A stretch of DNA of 64,000 bases from NCBI GenBank assembly GCA_017592665.1, contig JAGFNW010000007.1:214428-278427 (forward strand), read 5' to 3'. The notes below the pieces were generated by a model. It was not told the DNA's origin and did no database searches. It was given only the letters and a program-made list of their open reading frames with translations. Of this stretch, positions 53,013 through 61,260 are shown piece by piece (the stretch's first letter is position 1; each line of letters opens with the position of its first letter). The stretch is from Streptosporangiaceae bacterium NEAU-GS5. Lineage in GTDB: Bacteria; Actinomycetota; Actinomycetes; Streptosporangiales; Streptosporangiaceae. The translations under genes were made by a program, and so were the position numbers.

Positions 53013-53521
53013 GGCGCCAGCCCCCGCTCCTCCAGGGCGAGTTTCAGCGCCCGGAGCGCGTAGTACGTACGGGACTTGACCGTGCCGGCCGGAATACCGA
53101 GCGACTCGGACGCCTCCTTCACCGACTGGCCGCCGTAGTAGACGGCCATGAGCACCTCGCGGTGCTCGGGCCGCAGCGAGGCCAGCGCCTCGGCGACGGC
53201 CCACGATTCCACGGCCTTGTCCAGCTCGTCGTCGGCTGGGAGGACGGCGAGCACCTCGTCGCCCGTTTCCTGAGGTCGGGCGCGCCGCGCCCGGTGCTGA
53301 TCGACGACGAGATTGCGGGCGACGGTGAACAGCCAGGCGCGCACCGGCCGGCCCTCGAGCACCGATGGGTGCTTCCAGGCCCGGAGCAGCGTCTCCTGCA
53401 CCACGTCCTCCGCTCTCCCTGGGTCACCGGTAAGCCGCAGCACGTAACCGTAAAGTGGCCCCGCGTGGTCGTCGAACAGGGCCCTGATGAGTTCTTCATC
53501 GGCGGTCCTGGTCGGGCTCAC
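53009..53521 (-). CDS. ECF sigma factor, SigL-like
   Basis: 170-residue ECF sigma. Region 2: LIRALFDDHAGPLYGYVLRLTG, AEDVVQETLLRAWKHP, ARAWLFTVARNLVVD. Region 4: LASLRPEHREVLMAVYYGGQSVKEASESLGIPAGTVKSRTYYALR. Sequence and the following zinc-finger anti-sigma gene match the M. tuberculosis SigL/RslA pair. GTG start at 53521 has no RBS. SigL-type factors govern envelope and redox genes. It probably transcribes its own operon, but I cannot mark the promoter. Confidence 0.93.
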   Translation of the reverse strand: MSPTRTADEELIRALFDDHAGPLYGYVLRLTGDPGRAEDVVQETLLRAWKHPSVLEGRPVRAWLFTVARNLVVDQHRARRARPQETGDEVLAVLPADDELDKAVESWAVAEALASLRPEHREVLMAVYYGGQSVKEASESLGIPAGTVKSRTYYALRALKLALEERGLAP

Positions 53522-53552
53522 ACTTCCAACACGTGCGGCGGACCCGCGCGGT

Positions 53553-54236
53553 TCACCCCTTGAGCGGAACATCAGTGGCGGTCCCCTGCACGGCGAGCCC
53601 ATTGGACGTCGTCGTGACCTTGGTGATCTTCAGATTCAACGGCAGGTTCTTGACAGGGTAGGTGAACGAGACCAGTCGCGCCGCATTCGCCAGGGAAGCC
53701 CCATTGGCGAACTCCACCTTGGTGGGCGTGAGCCGGATGCCCGCCGACACGACATCGATCTTCATATCGGCCGTGACCGGCACGCTCTGGCCGAGCACGC
53801 TGAGGTTGCCGGAGATCCGGACGGTCCCGTTATTGGTGCCCGCGACCTTGATGCCGCGCGGGGCGCGGGCGCTGAGCGACGCGATGGAGATCACGACGGT
53901 GCCGGTGACGCGTTCGGCACGAATATCCGCCTTCTCGGCATCCTGGATGAGTTGCATCAATGGGGCGCTCACCCCGAACAAGGTGGCATCCACCCGCTCC
54001 AGCCGCACCCCGTTCTGGGTGACGGCGCCCATGCCGATGGCGATCTCTTCGTAGCGGCCCTGAAACGCCTGCGTGAGGAACGGGATGCCCTTGATCTCCA
54101 CGGTGGGGGTGGCGGCCAGGTTGTACTTGGCCTCGATCTGGCTGGCGATCTCGCGCTGGACCCCGACCACGGCCACCCGGTCGACGACTACGAGGAGGAC
54201 CGCGACCACGATCAAGAAGACCAGCAACTTGCGCAT
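53553..54236 (-). CDS. DUF2993 (LmeA-like) secreted/membrane-anchored protein
   Basis: 227 residues with an N-terminal membrane anchor (KLLVFLIVVAVLLVVVDRV) and the DUF2993 fold, a lipid-binding TULIP-like beta sheet. The pattern IKGIPFLTQAFQGRYEEI is the family signature. The mycobacterial relative LmeA takes part in lipomannan elongation; whether this one does is inference. Two ATG codons lie 6 nt apart: GGAGG abuts the first (54242) but is correctly spaced (6 nt) for the second, so 54236 is the start. Confidence 0.88.
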   Translation of the reverse strand: MRKLLVFLIVVAVLLVVVDRVAVVGVQREIASQIEAKYNLAATPTVEIKGIPFLTQAFQGRYEEIAIGMGAVTQNGVRLERVDATLFGVSAPLMQLIQDAEKADIRAERVTGTVVISIASLSARAPRGIKVAGTNNGTVRISGNLSVLGQSVPVTADMKIDVVSAGIRLTPTKVEFANGASLANAARLVSFTYPVKNLPLNLKITKVTTTSNGLAVQGTATDVPLKG

Positions 54237-54272
54237 TCGCATCCTCCGGGGGCGAGATCGAAAGCCTAAAGC

Positions 54273-54521
54273 TCATCCCCCGGCGAAGGGGGGCAAAACC
54301 TCGACAACGGCGCCGTGGGGCAACTCGACCTGGTAGGGGTCGCGTTTGCCGGCCGGCTGGCCGTTCACGAGGAAGGAGCAGCGCGGCAGCACGCGGCCGA
54401 GTTCGAGGTTCACTGTGATTTTGGCAACAAGTTCCCCCAGCGTGGCGGCCTCGAAAGGCTCCTCGGCCACGCCCGCGGCCGCCTTCGCCGCCGCCCAATA
54501 TCGGACCGTTCCCGTGGCCAT
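54273..54521 (-). CDS. MoaD/ThiS-family sulfur-carrier protein
   Basis: 82-residue ubiquitin-fold protein: VRYWAAAKAAAGVAEEPF strand-helix, FLVNGQP, VVEVLPPFAGG. The C-terminal Gly-Gly is the site that becomes a thiocarboxylate after adenylation by a MoeB/ThiF-type enzyme. It could feed sulfur to molybdopterin (a molybdoenzyme lies at 2039-3151), thiamine or another path. ATG 54521 chosen; ATG 54563 is in frame upstream. Confidence 0.88.
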   Translation of the reverse strand: MATGTVRYWAAAKAAAGVAEEPFEAATLGELVAKITVNLELGRVLPRCSFLVNGQPAGKRDPYQVELPHGAVVEVLPPFAGG

Positions 54522-54623
54522 CAACGGTTCCGTCCCTTTCTTCGGAAGGTCGCAGCGACTCACAGTAAGCGAACATATACGGTGATTTCACGCGTGCGAC
54601 GTTGTTCACATGGTGGGCCGTCG

Positions 54624-54652
54624 TTGGACGGCCCAACCCTCTCAGCTAGCCT
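54624..54652 (+). promoter_or_regulatory. glnR promoter
   Basis: TTGGAC (54624-54629), 17-nt spacer and TAGCCT (54647-54652). The -35 lies inside an 8-bp palindrome GGGCCGTC-GTTG-GACGGCCC (54615-54634), and a single PHO-like GTTCACATGGT unit is just upstream (54604-54614). Confidence 0.6.
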
Positions 54653-54663
54653 AAGGACTTACG

Positions 54664-54738
54664 GGACCTGGGCGACGCCGCCACCGGGTCCTTACGTGTT
54701 TGTACGGCTCGGCGCCGTCCCGACGCGACGTAAGGAGG
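54664..54738 (+). promoter_or_regulatory. glnR 5' leader with competing RNA pairings
   Basis: GGACCTGG (54664-54671) can pair with CCGGGTCC (54684-54691). TCCTTACG (54689-54696) can instead pair perfectly with CGTAAGGA (54729-54736), which is the Shine-Dalgarno of the 21-residue upstream ORF. The pairings share bases 54689-54691 and are mutually exclusive, as in a translational switch. Confidence 0.5.
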
Positions 54739-54745
54739 CGAGCCT

Positions 54746-54811
54746 GTGATCGTGCACAGCGTGGTGTCTCTCCGGCACGCCCAGCCCTCAGGCAGGGAGG
54801 CCACCCTTTGA
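54746..54811 (+). CDS. 21-residue upstream ORF coupled to glnR
   Basis: GTG at 54746 with an ideal AAGGAGG seven bases upstream opens 21 codons ([20 protein letters not shown], then L) that end in TGA at 54809-54811. This stop overlaps the TTG start of glnR (TTGA). The peptide itself is not recognised. Because glnR has a weak TTG start, translation of this ORF should strongly influence glnR expression. Confidence 0.6.
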   Translation: MIVHSVVSLRHAQPSGREATL

Positions 54812-55518
54812 GTAATTTGCTGCTCCTCACCAACGTGCTCCAGCCTTCCTCGGAGGTCCTGCCGGCGCTCGGACTGCTGCTGCACTCCGTGCGCGTGGCT
54901 CCCGCCGAGGCCGCCGCGCTGATCGACGCGCCTCCGGCCGACGCCATCCTGGTCGACGCGCGCCGTGAGCTGGTCCAGGCCAAGAGCCTGTGCAGACTGC
55001 TCCGTACGACCGGTGTCGACTGCCCGCTGATGGTGATCGTCACCGAGGGCGGGCTGGCCGCGATGACCGCGGAATGGGGCGCCGACGACGTGCTGCTCGA
55101 CACGGCCGGTCCCGCCGAGGTGGAGGCGCGGCTGCGGCTGGCCATGGGCAGGATGGCGATGGCCGCCGCCGAAGAGGTCCCGGACGAGATCCGCAGCGGC
55201 GACCTGGCCATCGACGAGGCCACCTACACCGCGCGGCTGCGCGGGCGGGCACTCGACCTCACGTTCAAGGAGTTCGAGCTGCTGAAGTATCTGGCCCAGC
55301 ATCCCGGCCGGGTGTTCACCCGTGCCCAGCTGCTGCAGGAAGTGTGGGGCTACGACTACTTCGGCGGCACCAGGACCGTGGACGTGCACGTCCGCCGGCT
55401 GCGGGCCAAGCTCGGCGCCGAATACGAGTCGCTGATCGGCACCGTGCGCAACGTCGGCTACCGGTTCGTCCCCGACCGCGGAGAGCAGGCCGAGGCCCCG
55501 GAGCCGGCCCGCCGATAG
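54808..55518 (+). CDS. glnR: Nitrogen regulator GlnR (atypical OmpR family)
   Basis: 236-residue orphan regulator of nitrogen metabolism (glnA, amtB, nirB and others). It matches Streptomyces GlnR throughout: [27 protein letters not shown] at the N-terminus, an unphosphorylated receiver with Asp in ILVDARREL that forms the homodimer interface, and the DNA-binding block [12 protein letters not shown] with [17 protein letters not shown] start at 54808 with GGGAGG seven bases upstream. In M. tuberculosis glnR (Rv0818) also precedes mshD. Confidence 0.96.
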   Translation: MSNLLLLTNVLQPSSEVLPALGLLLHSVRVAPAEAAALIDAPPADAILVDARRELVQAKSLCRLLRTTGVDCPLMVIVTEGGLAAMTAEWGADDVLLDTAGPAEVEARLRLAMGRMAMAAAEEVPDEIRSGDLAIDEATYTARLRGRALDLTFKEFELLKYLAQHPGRVFTRAQLLQEVWGYDYFGGTRTVDVHVRRLRAKLGAEYESLIGTVRNVGYRFVPDRGEQAEAPEPARR

Positions 55519-55544
55519 ACCTTCAGCGCCGGAAGAGCGAACAA

Positions 55545-55582
55545 GAAAGCCCGCCCCCCGATCCGTCGAAGGGCGGGCTTTC
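55545..55582. terminator. Terminator after glnR
   Basis: GAAAGCCCGCCC (55545-55556) pairs with GGGCGGGCTTTC (55571-55582), 12 bp perfect. Confidence 0.88.
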
Positions 55583-55589
55583 CCGCTAC

Positions 55590-55653
55590 TTACGGGTCTT
55601 CCCGGCCGTTACAGGGTCTTTCTGGGCTGTTACAGGGTCTTTCCGGCTGGTTA
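55590..55653. repeat. 19-21-bp tandem repeats at the 3' end of the nucleotidase gene
   Basis: Units TTACGGGTCTTCCCGGCCG (55590), TTACAGGGTCTTTCTGGGCTG (55609) and a third starting TTACAGGGTCTTTCCGGCTG (55630), then TTACGGG. The final TTA is the reverse complement of the nucleotidase stop codon. Confidence 0.8.
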
Positions 55654-57447
55654 CGGGATGAAGGTGATCTCGTCCGCCGCCGGAGGAGCGATCGGCGAGT
55701 GCGCCGTCAGGTAGGCCGCGAAAGCGTCGATGTCGAGCGGGCCGCTGAACTTGTCGGTGCCCGCGGTGAATCCGGCGAAGCCGTCACCGCCGCCCACCAG
55801 GAAGTTGTTGGCCGTCACCCGGATGCTCTGGGTGTCGGTCACCGGGGTCCCGCCGATCGCGATGTCCGAGATCTTCGAGCCCCAGGCGGCGCTCTTGTGG
55901 ACCGTGTAGGTGAGGTTCGACGACGGCTGCAGGACCTTGTCGAACGGCTGGTTGTTCGGTCCGCCGACGTACTGCTGCTCGAGGATGAGCTTCAGCTGAG
56001 CGCCGGTCAGCGTCACCACCTGCACCAGGTTGTTGAACGGCTGCACCGCGAACGCCTCGCCGTACGTGACGACGCCGTCGCCCTCTCCGGCCGTCGAGCC
56101 GGCGAAGGTGAGCGATTGACGGACGCCACCGATGTTCATCAGCGCGATCACGGCGTTGGCCGTGGTCTTGGTCGCCTCGAGCTGCGAGTCGGCGATCAGG
56201 TTGCCGAGCGGCGACTCGCCGGAGGTGCCACCGCTGTTGGTGATGTCGGCGGTGATGGTCCCGATCGGCTTGTTCGCGACGGCCGCGACCTGGTTCTTCG
56301 CGGTGGCGACCAGGCCGCCGACGGTCGGGTCGTCGGCGAACTTGGTGCCCGCGTAAGGACCGTTGTTGACCGTGCCGGCCGCGTTCGTGACGAACGCCGC
56401 CGAAGTGGCGACGACCTTGTTGTCGGCGGTCACCGAGGACCGGATCACGTCGTCGGTCTTGCGGTCGACCTGGAAGTCGATCTGCGTCAGCGCGCGCCCG
56501 AACGACGATCCCTGCGTGAAGTAGCGGGTCTGCCCGGCCGGGTCGGTGGTCGTGCAGATGTAGGCCTGGTGCGAGTGGCCCATGATCACGACGTCGATGG
56601 CGGGGTCGAGGTTGGTGGCGATGGTCTTGCCGATGGTCGTGGTCAGGGGGCACGAGTCGGGGCTGGCGAAGGCCGCCACCGAGTCGCCCTCGTGAATCAG
56701 CGCGACCTGGACCTTGACCCCCATCTTGGACAGCAGCTTCGAGGCGCGGTTACCGGCCTCGACCTCGTCCTGGAAGGTCAGGCCCTGGATGCCCTCGGCC
56801 GTCACGATGGTCGGCGTGCTCTTGGTGACCAGGCCGATGTAACCGACCTTCACGCCGTTGACCTTGCGCACGGCGATCGGCGGGAGCGGGTTGCGGTTGC
56901 GCTGGTCGACCACGTTGGCCGCCAGATACTGATACTGGGCGCCCTTCCACTTGCCGGCCGGGGAGCAGCCGTCGACCGGGTGGCAGCCGCCGTTCTGGAT
57001 GCGCAGCAGCTCGGCCATGCCCTCGTCGTACTCGTGGTTGCCGACCGAGGAGACGTCCAGCCCCATCTTGCCGAGAATGCTGACGGTCGGCTCGTCGTGG
57101 TAGGCGGCCGAGATCAGCGGCGAGGCGCCGATCAGGTCGCCGGCCCCGACGATGTCGGTCTGGCCGCGTACGGTGCTCTGCTTGATGGCGGCGGCCAGCG
57201 CGGCCGCGCCGCCGACCCCCTGGATGATGACGCCGTTCTCGTCGGCGAGACGGCCACCCGAGCCCGTGGGCATCTCCAGGTTGCCGTGGAAGTCGTTGAT
57301 CGACAGGAGTCTGACCGGGATGGGCGGCGGCGGGGGCTTGTGGCCGCCCATTTCCTTGTCAGCGCTCGCCGGGCCGGCGGCGACGGCCACACCGGCCGCT
57401 ACCACGAGTCCCGCCATCGCGAGGCGTTTGAGTGATGCAGGGGTCAT
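55651..57447 (-). CDS. Secreted 5'-nucleotidase/metallophosphatase (UshA-like)
   Basis: 598 residues. Sec signal (about 1-29), then a calcineurin-like metallophosphatase domain with metal ligands in INDFHGN, GAGDLIGASP, VGNHEYDEG and MGHSHQAY. The C-terminal 5_nucleotid_C domain carries NNFLVGGGDGFAGF. It hydrolyses extracellular nucleotides to nucleosides and phosphate, scavenging phosphate. A phosphate role fits its neighbours (pit, DUF47, mshD region). The 3' end is embedded in tandem repeats. It sits between glnR and mshD, which are adjacent in mycobacteria. Confidence 0.93.
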   Translation of the reverse strand: MTPASLKRLAMAGLVVAAGVAVAAGPASADKEMGGHKPPPPPIPVRLLSINDFHGNLEMPTGSGGRLADENGVIIQGVGGAAALAAAIKQSTVRGQTDIVGAGDLIGASPLISAAYHDEPTVSILGKMGLDVSSVGNHEYDEGMAELLRIQNGGCHPVDGCSPAGKWKGAQYQYLAANVVDQRNRNPLPPIAVRKVNGVKVGYIGLVTKSTPTIVTAEGIQGLTFQDEVEAGNRASKLLSKMGVKVQVALIHEGDSVAAFASPDSCPLTTTIGKTIATNLDPAIDVVIMGHSHQAYICTTTDPAGQTRYFTQGSSFGRALTQIDFQVDRKTDDVIRSSVTADNKVVATSAAFVTNAAGTVNNGPYAGTKFADDPTVGGLVATAKNQVAAVANKPIGTITADITNSGGTSGESPLGNLIADSQLEATKTTANAVIALMNIGGVRQSLTFAGSTAGEGDGVVTYGEAFAVQPFNNLVQVVTLTGAQLKLILEQQYVGGPNNQPFDKVLQPSSNLTYTVHKSAAWGSKISDIAIGGTPVTDTQSIRVTANNFLVGGGDGFAGFTAGTDKFSGPLDIDAFAAYLTAHSPIAPPAADEITFIP

Positions 57448-57557
57448 GACTCCTGAGCGTAAAGTGACCGGGTGATCGCGAGATGGCGCGAAGGTAACGA
57501 ATCCCGGGACCCCGGGCTGGCGTATGTTGCCAGATCCACATGACCTAAGGTCGGATC

Positions 57558-58472
57558 GTGGACGTACAGGTGTCGGTTATGGCACGGCTCGGCGACGACG
57601 AGGTTGCGGAGGTGCTCGCGCTGGTCGAGGCGGCCACCGAAGCCGACGGAGTGCGTCCCCTCAATGAGCATGTGATGCTCCATCTGCGCTACGGGCTTGA
57701 TCCGGGGGCGAGAGCCGTACTGGCCAGGAATGACGACGGCCTGGCCGGATTCGCTCACCTCGACCCGACCGACGCGGTGGAGGGCCCGAGCGGCGAGCTC
57801 GTGGTGCACCCGGCGGCACGCGGGCGCGGCGTCGGCGCGAAACTGCTGGCCGCGGTGCTCGCCGAGAGCGGCGGCCGGCTGCGACTGTGGGCGCATGGGG
57901 ACACGCCTGCCGCGTCCCGGCTGGCGCAGGCGGCCGGTTTCGTCCGGGCGCGTTCGCTGTGGCAGATGCGGCGTTCCCTGTACGCGCCGCTCCCGGCCGC
58001 GGATCTTCCCGAAGGCGTACGGCTGCGCACCTTCGAGGCCGGAGACGAGGCCGAATGGGTGGCGCTCAACGCCCGCGCGTTCGCCTCCCACCCTGAGCAG
58101 GGCTCCTGGACGCTGGATGACCTGAAGCGGCGCGAACAGGAGCCGTGGTTCGACCACAGCGGCTTCTTCCTGGCGCTGCGGGGCGACCGGATGGTCGGCT
58201 TCCACTGGACGAAGATCCACGGAAGCGGCGAGGAGCACGGGCACGACCCGATCGGCGAGGTGTACGTGGTCGGGGTGGACCCGTCGCAGCAAGGCACCGG
58301 GCTTGGCAAGGCGCTGACGCTCGCCGGGCTCGCGCACCTGCGCTCACGCGGCCTCTCCCAGGCCATGCTGTACGTGGATGAGGAGAACACGGCCGCCATC
58401 AGGCTCTATGAGGGGCTCGGGTTCACCCGCTGGGACACCGACGTGATGTACCGCTACTCGATGAGCCAGTGA
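57558..58472 (+). CDS. mshD: Mycothiol synthase MshD
   Basis: Last enzyme of mycothiol synthesis: acetylates Cys-GlcN-Ins with acetyl-CoA. 304 residues with two GNAT domains; the C-terminal one has the acetyl-CoA loop DPSQQGTGLGKALT and the closing LYEGLGFTRWDTDVMYR, the N-terminal one HPAARGRGVGAKLL. GTG start with AAGG about 8 nt upstream. The final 19 nt overlap the 3' end of the convergent pit gene. Confidence 0.95.
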   Translation: MDVQVSVMARLGDDEVAEVLALVEAATEADGVRPLNEHVMLHLRYGLDPGARAVLARNDDGLAGFAHLDPTDAVEGPSGELVVHPAARGRGVGAKLLAAVLAESGGRLRLWAHGDTPAASRLAQAAGFVRARSLWQMRRSLYAPLPAADLPEGVRLRTFEAGDEAEWVALNARAFASHPEQGSWTLDDLKRREQEPWFDHSGFFLALRGDRMVGFHWTKIHGSGEEHGHDPIGEVYVVGVDPSQQGTGLGKALTLAGLAHLRSRGLSQAMLYVDEENTAAIRLYEGLGFTRWDTDVMYRYSMSQ

Positions 58473-59452
58473 AGGAGTAGGTAGGCCAGCGCGGCCACCA
58501 GGGCGGCCGCGGGAATGGTGAGCACCCAGGCGATGACGATGTTGCCGGCGACGCCCCAGCGCACCGCCCTGATCCGCCGGGTCGAGCCGACGCCCATGAT
58601 GGCGCTGGTGATCGTGTGCGTGGTCGAGATGGGGGCCTTCGCCGCGATCGCCATCGTATAGAGGACGATCGACGCCGCGGTCTCCGCCGCGAATCCCTGC
58701 GGCGGGGTGAGGGCGATGATGCGGCGGCCGAGCGTGCGCATGATGCGCCAGCCTCCGGCGTACGTGCCGAGGGAGATCGCCAGGGCGGCCGACCAGATCA
58801 CCCACTCGGGGATGGCCTCGCCGGGGTTGGCGTAGCCGCCGACCACCAGGGCGAGGAAGATGACGCCCATTGTCTTCTGGGCGTCCTGCAGGCCGTGGCC
58901 GAGGGCCATGCCGGCCGCCGAGACGGTCTGCGCGTAGCGGAAGCCCCGGCTGGTCTTCCTCGGCGTGGAGCGCCGGAAAATCCAGAGGATCAAAATCATG
59001 ATGGCGGCGCCGAGCACGAAGCCGATGATCGGCGAGGCGACCATCGGGATGACCACCTTTTCCCAGACGCCGGCCCAGTGGACGGTGGAGCTGGAGGCGA
59101 GCGCGGCGCCCACCAGCCCGCCTATCAAGGCGTGGCTGCTGGATGACGGCAGGCCGAAATACCAGGTGACGAGATTCCACACGATGCCGCCAAGGACGGC
59201 GGCGCCCACGACGACCAGGCCGTGAACGCCTTGCGGCGGATCGATGATGCCCGTGCCGACCGTCTGGGCGACGGCGGTGCCGAGATGCGCGCCGATCAGG
59301 TTCATCACGGCGGCCATGAACAGGGCCACCCGCGGGGTCAGCGCGCGGGTGGAAACCGACGTCGCGATCGCGTTCGCGGCGTCGTGGAAACCGTTGGTGT
59401 AATCGAAGACGAGCGCGACGACGACCACACCAATGACAAGTGCGAGCTCCAC
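58454..59452 (-). CDS. pit: Inorganic phosphate transporter, PiT family
   Basis: 332-residue low-affinity H+/metal-phosphate symporter with about ten helices. The two inverted PiT signatures are DYTNGFHDAANAIATSV near the N-terminus and GLQDAQKTMGVI in the second half, each with the phosphate/metal-binding Asp and Asn/Gln. Preceded 8 nt upstream by a DUF47 gene in the same operon. In mycobacteria pitA also pairs with a DUF47-type protein. Confidence 0.95.
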   Translation of the reverse strand: MELALVIGVVVVALVFDYTNGFHDAANAIATSVSTRALTPRVALFMAAVMNLIGAHLGTAVAQTVGTGIIDPPQGVHGLVVVGAAVLGGIVWNLVTWYFGLPSSSSHALIGGLVGAALASSSTVHWAGVWEKVVIPMVASPIIGFVLGAAIMILILWIFRRSTPRKTSRGFRYAQTVSAAGMALGHGLQDAQKTMGVIFLALVVGGYANPGEAIPEWVIWSAALAISLGTYAGGWRIMRTLGRRIIALTPPQGFAAETAASIVLYTMAIAAKAPISTTHTITSAIMGVGSTRRIRAVRWGVAGNIVIAWVLTIPAAALVAALAYLLLHWLIE

Positions 59453-59460
59453 GACAGGGG

Positions 59461-60078
59461 TCAGCTTTCCTTGACGGCGATCGACTCGACGGTGTTCGCC
59501 ACGTGCTCGAACGCGTCGGCGGCCGACTCCAGCTGGTCGATGACCTCTTTCATCTTCATGACCGTGAGCGCGTCGTACTCGCCGCTGAAAAGCTTGGCCA
59601 GCAGCCTGCGGTAGGTCTGGTCGGCCTGGTTCTCCAGCCGGTTGATCTCGATCCAGTATTCGTTGAGGTTCCGCATGGAACGAAGGCGTGGCATGGCCTC
59701 GGCCGTCAGCTCCGCGGCACGCTCCAGGACCTCGACCTGACGGACGACTTCCTTGGGCAGATGATCGATCTGGTAGAGGACGATCAGGTCGGCCGCGGCC
59801 TCCATGAAGTCCATGACATCGTCGAGGTTGGACGCGAGCTTGTAGATGTCCTCGCGGTCGAACGGTGTGATGAAGCTCTCGTTGAGACGTCGCATGATGG
59901 CGTGGGTGCGCTCATCGCCCGTGTGCTCGCAGGCGCGCATCTTCTCGGCCAGAACCTCGCGGTCGGCTCCCTCGCTGATGATCTCGACGAGCAGGCGGGA
60001 GGCGGTGACCAGGTTGTTGGCCGAATCGGCGAACAGTTCGTAGTAGCTGTCCTCACGTGGCGTGAGACGCAGACGCAC
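59461..60078 (-). CDS. DUF47/PhoU-like Pit accessory protein
   Basis: 205-residue all-helical protein of the DUF47 (PhoU-like) family: FADSANNLVTASRLLVEI, FITPFDREDIYKLASNLDDVMDFMEAA. It is co-transcribed with pit (8-nt gap) and regulates or assembles the transporter, as described for Pit-DUF47 pairs. Start is GTG 60078 with GGAG seven nt upstream. Contrast with the classical PhoU at 19866-20516, which serves Pst/SenX3. Confidence 0.92.
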   Translation of the reverse strand: MRLRLTPREDSYYELFADSANNLVTASRLLVEIISEGADREVLAEKMRACEHTGDERTHAIMRRLNESFITPFDREDIYKLASNLDDVMDFMEAAADLIVLYQIDHLPKEVVRQVEVLERAAELTAEAMPRLRSMRNLNEYWIEINRLENQADQTYRRLLAKLFSGEYDALTVMKMKEVIDQLESAADAFEHVANTVESIAVKES

Positions 60079-60219
60079 GTCGATCTCCAGTAGTGCGGGG
60101 ACTTTCCGCAGAGAAGAGTACGGGAATGCGACTTAAGGATACGCATGCCCACTTGTAACCATCTCTACCTCTGTTGGTTGCCCTGTGGACTTCCGGTGAC
60201 ACGTGCTAGCGGACCATGA

Positions 60220-60795
60220 TCACGTCTTGGACCGATGAAAATTGATATAGGAGCGGCTCGGGGTGGGGCCGCGCTGCCCTTGGTAGCGCGAACCGTAGCG
60301 GGCCGAGCCGTACGGGAACTGGGCGGGCGAGCTGAGCCGGAACATGCACAGCTGGCCGATTTTCATGCCGGGCCAGAGCTTGATGGGGAGGGTGGCGACG
60401 TTGGACAGCTCGAGCGTGACGTGCCCTTCGAAGCCGGGATCGATGAAGCCGGCCGTGGAGTGGGTGAGGAGCCCCAGCCGGCCGAGCGAGCTCTTGCCCT
60501 CGAGGCGGGAGGCGATATCGTCGGGAAGGCTGATGACCTCGTAGGTGCTGGCCAGCACGAACTCGCCCGGATGGAGGATGAACGGCTCGTCGCCGTCCGG
60601 CTCGACCTGGCGGGTCAGATCCGACTGCTCAGCCGACGGATCGATGTGCGGGTAGCGGTGGTTCTCGAACACCCGGAAGAACCGATCCAGGCGCACGTCG
60701 ATGCTCGACGGCTGGATCATCTCCTCGTCGTACGGGTCGAGCTTCACCCGGCCCGACTCGATCTCGGCACGTAGGTCACGGTCGGAAAGCAGCAC
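60220..60795 (-). CDS. dcd: dCTP deaminase (dUMP-forming type)
   Basis: 191-residue trimeric enzyme that turns dCTP into dUTP or directly into dUMP for thymidylate synthesis. The active site is in [10 protein letters not shown], the catalytic Glu lies in [18 protein letters not shown], and the C-terminal lid is [10 protein letters not shown]. The actinobacterial homologue (Rv0321) is bifunctional, giving dUMP. ATG start at 60795. Confidence 0.96.
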   Translation of the reverse strand: MLLSDRDLRAEIESGRVKLDPYDEEMIQPSSIDVRLDRFFRVFENHRYPHIDPSAEQSDLTRQVEPDGDEPFILHPGEFVLASTYEVISLPDDIASRLEGKSSLGRLGLLTHSTAGFIDPGFEGHVTLELSNVATLPIKLWPGMKIGQLCMFRLSSPAQFPYGSARYGSRYQGQRGPTPSRSYINFHRSKT

Positions 60796-60877
60796 CGTGC
60801 GACTCTATCGGCCACCGGTGAATCCATCCGGCCCCTGGGCACATGCACAGCCGCCCCAGCGGGGGGATGGATGGATA

Positions 60878-61050
60878 CATGGCGGCCTAGGGCGGGGGGC
60901 GGACGCATGGGCGCCTCGGGCGGGAAGCGAATGCATGGCCGCCTCGGGCGGGGCGAGCGGGGAGCGGACGCATGGCCGCCTCGGGCGGAGCGGGACGCAC
61001 GGCCGCGGAGCGGCGCGCGGACGCACGGCGGCCTTCGGCGGATGCATGCC
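60878..61050 (+). repeat. Degenerate array of hairpin repeats between dcd and tRNA-Gly
   Basis: CATGGCCGCCTCGGGCGG-like units start at 60878, 60906, 60934, 60971, 60998, 61024 and (partial) 61045, spaced 21-37 bp. Each can fold as CCGCC-TCG-GGCGG. The whole dcd-tRNA gap (60796-61107) has no credible gene. Confidence 0.75.
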
Positions 61051-61107
61051 GGATTATGCGGCACAGGCGCAAGGATCCGCTACAGTAGTGATCGGCGTAC
61101 CGCCACT

Positions 61108-61181
61108 GCGGGTGTAGTTCAATGGCAGAACATCAGCTTCCCAAGCTGACAGCGCGGGTTCGATTCCCGTCACCCGCTCCA
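61108..61181 (+). tRNA. tRNA-Gly(CCC) with encoded CCA
   Basis: Acceptor GCGGGTG/CACCCGC, D-arm GTTCAATGGCAGAAC, anticodon stem TCAGC/GCTGA around TTCCCAA (anticodon CCC), T-arm CGGGT-TCGATTC-CCG-type, discriminator T and CCA. A -10-like TACAGT lies at 61081-61086. The 3' half is the probable attachment site of the integrative element that follows. Confidence 0.96.
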
Positions 61182-61188
61182 CACACGA

Positions 61189-61224
61189 AAGCCCAGGTCG
61201 GAAGCGGTTTCCGAGCCTGGGCTT
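61189..61224 (+). terminator. Terminator of tRNA-Gly
   Basis: AAGCCCAGG (61189-61197) pairs with CCTGGGCTT (61216-61224), with inner CGGAA/TTCCG pairing, followed by a T-containing tail. Confidence 0.85.
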
Positions 61225-61260
61225 GATCGTTCTTAAGGGTGTTTTCGATCTATCGTGCAA

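Noticed and set aside
53487..54269. 260-residue plus-strand frame opposite DUF2993
   Set aside because: The minus strand shows a membrane anchor and DUF2993 pattern with a well-spaced RBS; the plus frame has none.
55699..57435. 578-residue plus-strand open frame opposite the nucleotidase
   Set aside because: Antisense shadow; its composition is R/V/D/G-repetitive with no domain.
57448..57557. PHO-box upstream of the secreted nucleotidase (GGTCACTTTAC on the minus strand)
   Set aside because: Only one half-site fits; no second unit at 11- or 22-nt spacing.
60701..61149. Overlapping small frames around the hairpin array
   Set aside because: They translate the repeats; no RBS, no family, and one runs into the tRNA.
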